Source: JBGPJM01 sp041485385
Lineage (GTDB): Bacteria; Planctomycetota; Phycisphaerae; Phycisphaerales; UBA1924
Assembly (NCBI GenBank): GCA_041485385.1
Contig: JBGPJM010000001.1
Location: 1-64,000 of the forward strand
Direction of reading: 5' to 3'
DNA: 64,000 bases
The notes beneath the pieces are model-generated. The model was not told the DNA's origin and made no database searches. It was given only the letters and a program-made list of their open reading frames with translations. Numbering within the stretch: position 1 is the stretch's first letter; the number at the start of each line of letters is the position of its first letter. Shown here one piece after another: positions 62,361 through 64,000 of this stretch. The position numbers and the translations under genes are program-made.

Positions 62361-63848
62361 TTGGCTCGAATCTTGATAATCGAGGATGAAACGGCTCTCC
62401 GGGTCGCGATCGGTCAGTCGCTGACGAGAGTAGGACACATGGTCGTTGCGGCCGCGGACCTCGCCGCCGCGATCACGGCGTTCCACCAGGCCGAGCCGGA
62501 CCTGGTCCTCACCGATGTCGGCCTTCCGGATGGCTCGGGCATCGACATCGTCCGCCAGATCAGGTCCGAGGGCTTCGAGGGCGTCGCCGTGGCGATCACG
62601 GCGTTCGGGACGATCGAGAAGGCCGTGGCCTCGATGAAGGAAGGGGCCGACGACTTTCTGCAGAAGCCCCTGAAGCTCGACGCGTTCCCGGCACAGGTCG
62701 AGAAGTGGCTGGCCCACGGGCGAGCGACCCGAAGATTGCGTCTGTATGAGCGCCTCGAGCAGGCACGGGACGGGTCCGAGGCGGTTCTGGGCCGCAGCCC
62801 GGACTGGGAGAGCACGCTCCGGTTGGCCAGGAGGCTGGCGGCCGTGCCTTTGGACGCGCCGAGCGAGCACGGCGGCGTCACGCTTCCTGCGGTACTGCTC
62901 CTGGGAGAAACTGGAACGGGCAAGGGCGTACTCGCGCGGTACATCCATTCCGTGGCCACGCAGGGCGCATCCGCCGCCGCGCCCGGCGGCGCCCCGGGCG
63001 ACGCCCCGCCCTTCGTCCACGTCAACTGCTCGGCCCTGCCGGCAACACTGGTCGAGGCCGAGCTGTTCGGGCATGAGCGCGGCGCGTTCACGGACGCTCG
63101 CGACGCCCGACCGGGCCTGTTCGAACTGGCCGACGGCGGGACGATCTTCCTCGACGAGATCGGCGACATGCCGCTCGAGCTCCAGGCCAAGCTGCTGCTG
63201 GTTGTCGAGCAGGGTCGCTTCCGTCGTGTGGGCGGTACAAAGGACCGGACGGTGCGGGTGCGGGTGATCGCCGCGTCGAATACCGATCTGGCGGCGAGGG
63301 TGGCGGAAGGCCGATTCAGACAGGACCTGCTCTACCGTCTCAATGCGCTCACGATCCGGATCCCGTCGCTCCGCGAACGCGAGGGCGACGCGGTGCTGAT
63401 CGCCGAGGAGACGCTGGGCCGCCTGGCCGCGCGGTACGGGCGCCCGTGCCCGAGGCTGGGCGACGCGGCCCGCGCAGCGATCGCCGCGCACGAGTGGAAG
63501 GGCAATGTCCGAGAGCTGGTGAACACCATGCAGCGGGTGGCGATGTTGTGCGACGGCGACACCGTCCAGCCGCACCATCTGGGCCTGGCCGAGGACGAGC
63601 GCGCGAACGCCAGCCAGCCGTCGCACGGTCGCATCCGGTCCGAGGGCGGGCTGCCGGTCTTTGACTTCTCCCAGGGGGTGCACAGCGCCGACGAGATCGA
63701 GCGGACGCTCCTTGAACAGGCCCTTCGCCATACGGACGGGAATGTCTCGCGGGCCGCACGACTTGTCGGGCTCACGCGCGCCAGCATGCGCTACCGGATG
63801 GAGCGCCACAAGATCTCCGATCTCCACGCAGGCGTGAACGGACAATGA
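62361..63848 (+). CDS. NtrC-family sigma-54-dependent response regulator (GAFTDA variant)
   Basis: This 495-residue regulator has a receiver domain (Asp52 in [13 protein letters not shown]), a AAA+ domain from about 135 with Walker A GETGTGKG (182), [16 protein letters not shown] (GAFTDA, 241-246), Walker [13 protein letters not shown] and the R-finger/sensor region [21 protein letters not shown] Fis-type HTH follows at about 455-490 ([20 protein letters not shown]). The standard sigma-54 contact loop GAFTGA has Asp in place of the second Gly, which may affect sigma-54 activation. The start is TTG with GGAG upstream. It overlaps the next gene by ATGA. Confidence 0.9.
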   Translation: MARILIIEDETALRVAIGQSLTRVGHMVVAAADLAAAITAFHQAEPDLVLTDVGLPDGSGIDIVRQIRSEGFEGVAVAITAFGTIEKAVASMKEGADDFLQKPLKLDAFPAQVEKWLAHGRATRRLRLYERLEQARDGSEAVLGRSPDWESTLRLARRLAAVPLDAPSEHGGVTLPAVLLLGETGTGKGVLARYIHSVATQGASAAAPGGAPGDAPPFVHVNCSALPATLVEAELFGHERGAFTDARDARPGLFELADGGTIFLDEIGDMPLELQAKLLLVVEQGRFRRVGGTKDRTVRVRVIAASNTDLAARVAEGRFRQDLLYRLNALTIRIPSLREREGDAVLIAEETLGRLAARYGRPCPRLGDAARAAIAAHEWKGNVRELVNTMQRVAMLCDGDTVQPHHLGLAEDERANASQPSHGRIRSEGGLPVFDFSQGVHSADEIERTLLEQALRHTDGNVSRAARLVGLTRASMRYRMERHKISDLHAGVNGQ

Positions 63849-64000
63849 CCGCGCGAGCCCTGAACATCATCATCGTGACGATGCTGGCGATGGACGGCGG
63901 ATCGGCCGCGTCCGCGCAGGAGGAGGGCGCTCACGTGTTCCTCGACGCGCGCGGTGACGCCGTGGTCCGTCGGACCGACCCCGGCAACGACGGCCCGGTC
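63845..64000 (+). CDS. Exported protein, N-terminal fragment (cut by window end)
   Basis: The 52 codons visible encode a signal-peptide-like start, [20 protein letters not shown], with likely cleavage after ASA-Q, then EEGAHVFLDARGDAVVRRTD. The start overlaps the regulator stop (ATGA), so it is in the same operon and may be controlled by or linked to the two-component system. Not enough sequence is present to name it. Confidence 0.6.
   Translation, partial: MTARALNIIIVTMLAMDGGSAASAQEEGAHVFLDARGDAVVRRTDPGNDGPV

Overview
The window is high-GC bacterial DNA, and its gene content points to a planctomycete of the Phycisphaerae type. Four secreted proteins end in the paired NSQDFFDFL...FFxGC tail (GC-type dockerin). 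Two ECF sigma factor / Ser-Thr kinase-TPR pairs, a prepilin-like protein with an FxDGHV end, a PEP-CTERM protein, DUF1080 and HAF-repeat proteins, and planctomycete-style zinc ribbons are also present. BamD and LptE homologues show a diderm envelope. No tRNA, rRNA, CRISPR array, transposase or phage gene was found.

Layout: 0.2-17.5 kb holds surface and exported proteins (HAF/GC-dockerin, a PPC-like giant, a 43-residue-repeat protein) mixed with housekeeping genes: two PlsC-type acyltransferases, a Tat aldo-keto reductase, a LURP-one-like protein, a PAC2 protein, a saccharopine-dehydrogenase-like enzyme, an M50 protease with CBS domains and a cytochrome b562-like protein. 17.9-22.7 kb is the first sigma/kinase unit. 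22.7-31.3 kb carries DUF1080, a VIT1/CCC1-like transporter, an S41 protease, a large BNR-propeller lipoprotein, a TlpA-type redoxin and a Uma2 nuclease. 31.4-35.8 kb contains a YCII / DUF1579-like / DUF6596-sigma module broken by frameshifts, a lipoprotein, an Ogt-type methyltransferase and a CBM48 gene interrupted by a stop codon. 35.8-49.3 kb is core metabolism and envelope biogenesis (apt, GroES-like, aroA, PEP-CTERM protein, fabF-like, bamD, lptE, ftsH, DedA, succinate dehydrogenase CAB). 49.3-52.6 kb is the second sigma/kinase unit. 54.2-57.9 kb is an overlapping three-gene operon: a degenerate ABC exporter, a nucleotidyltransferase and a TagB/TagF-like glycerophosphotransferase. 58-64 kb has a lamin-tail GC-dockerin protein, a prepilin and an NtrB/NtrC-type two-component system.

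Most unusual signals: (1) a dispersed non-coding element of about 1.15 kb, with two full copies (about 11979-13150 and 52677-53820) and a partial inverted copy at 1-236. It is built from GT-rich decamers, a heptamer array, a polypurine tract, three copies of a GTAAGTGCTTGTG-like motif and a foldback module. (2) Six genes without a Shine-Dalgarno sequence have a TANNNT hexamer exactly 6 nt before the start codon, which suggests leaderless transcription. (3) Lesions cluster between 31.8 and 35.5 kb. (4) A near-identical leader precedes two adjacent GC-dockerin genes.

Gene starts were chosen from Shine-Dalgarno position, signal peptides and family start points. Functional names rest on motifs read by eye and were not checked against any database.
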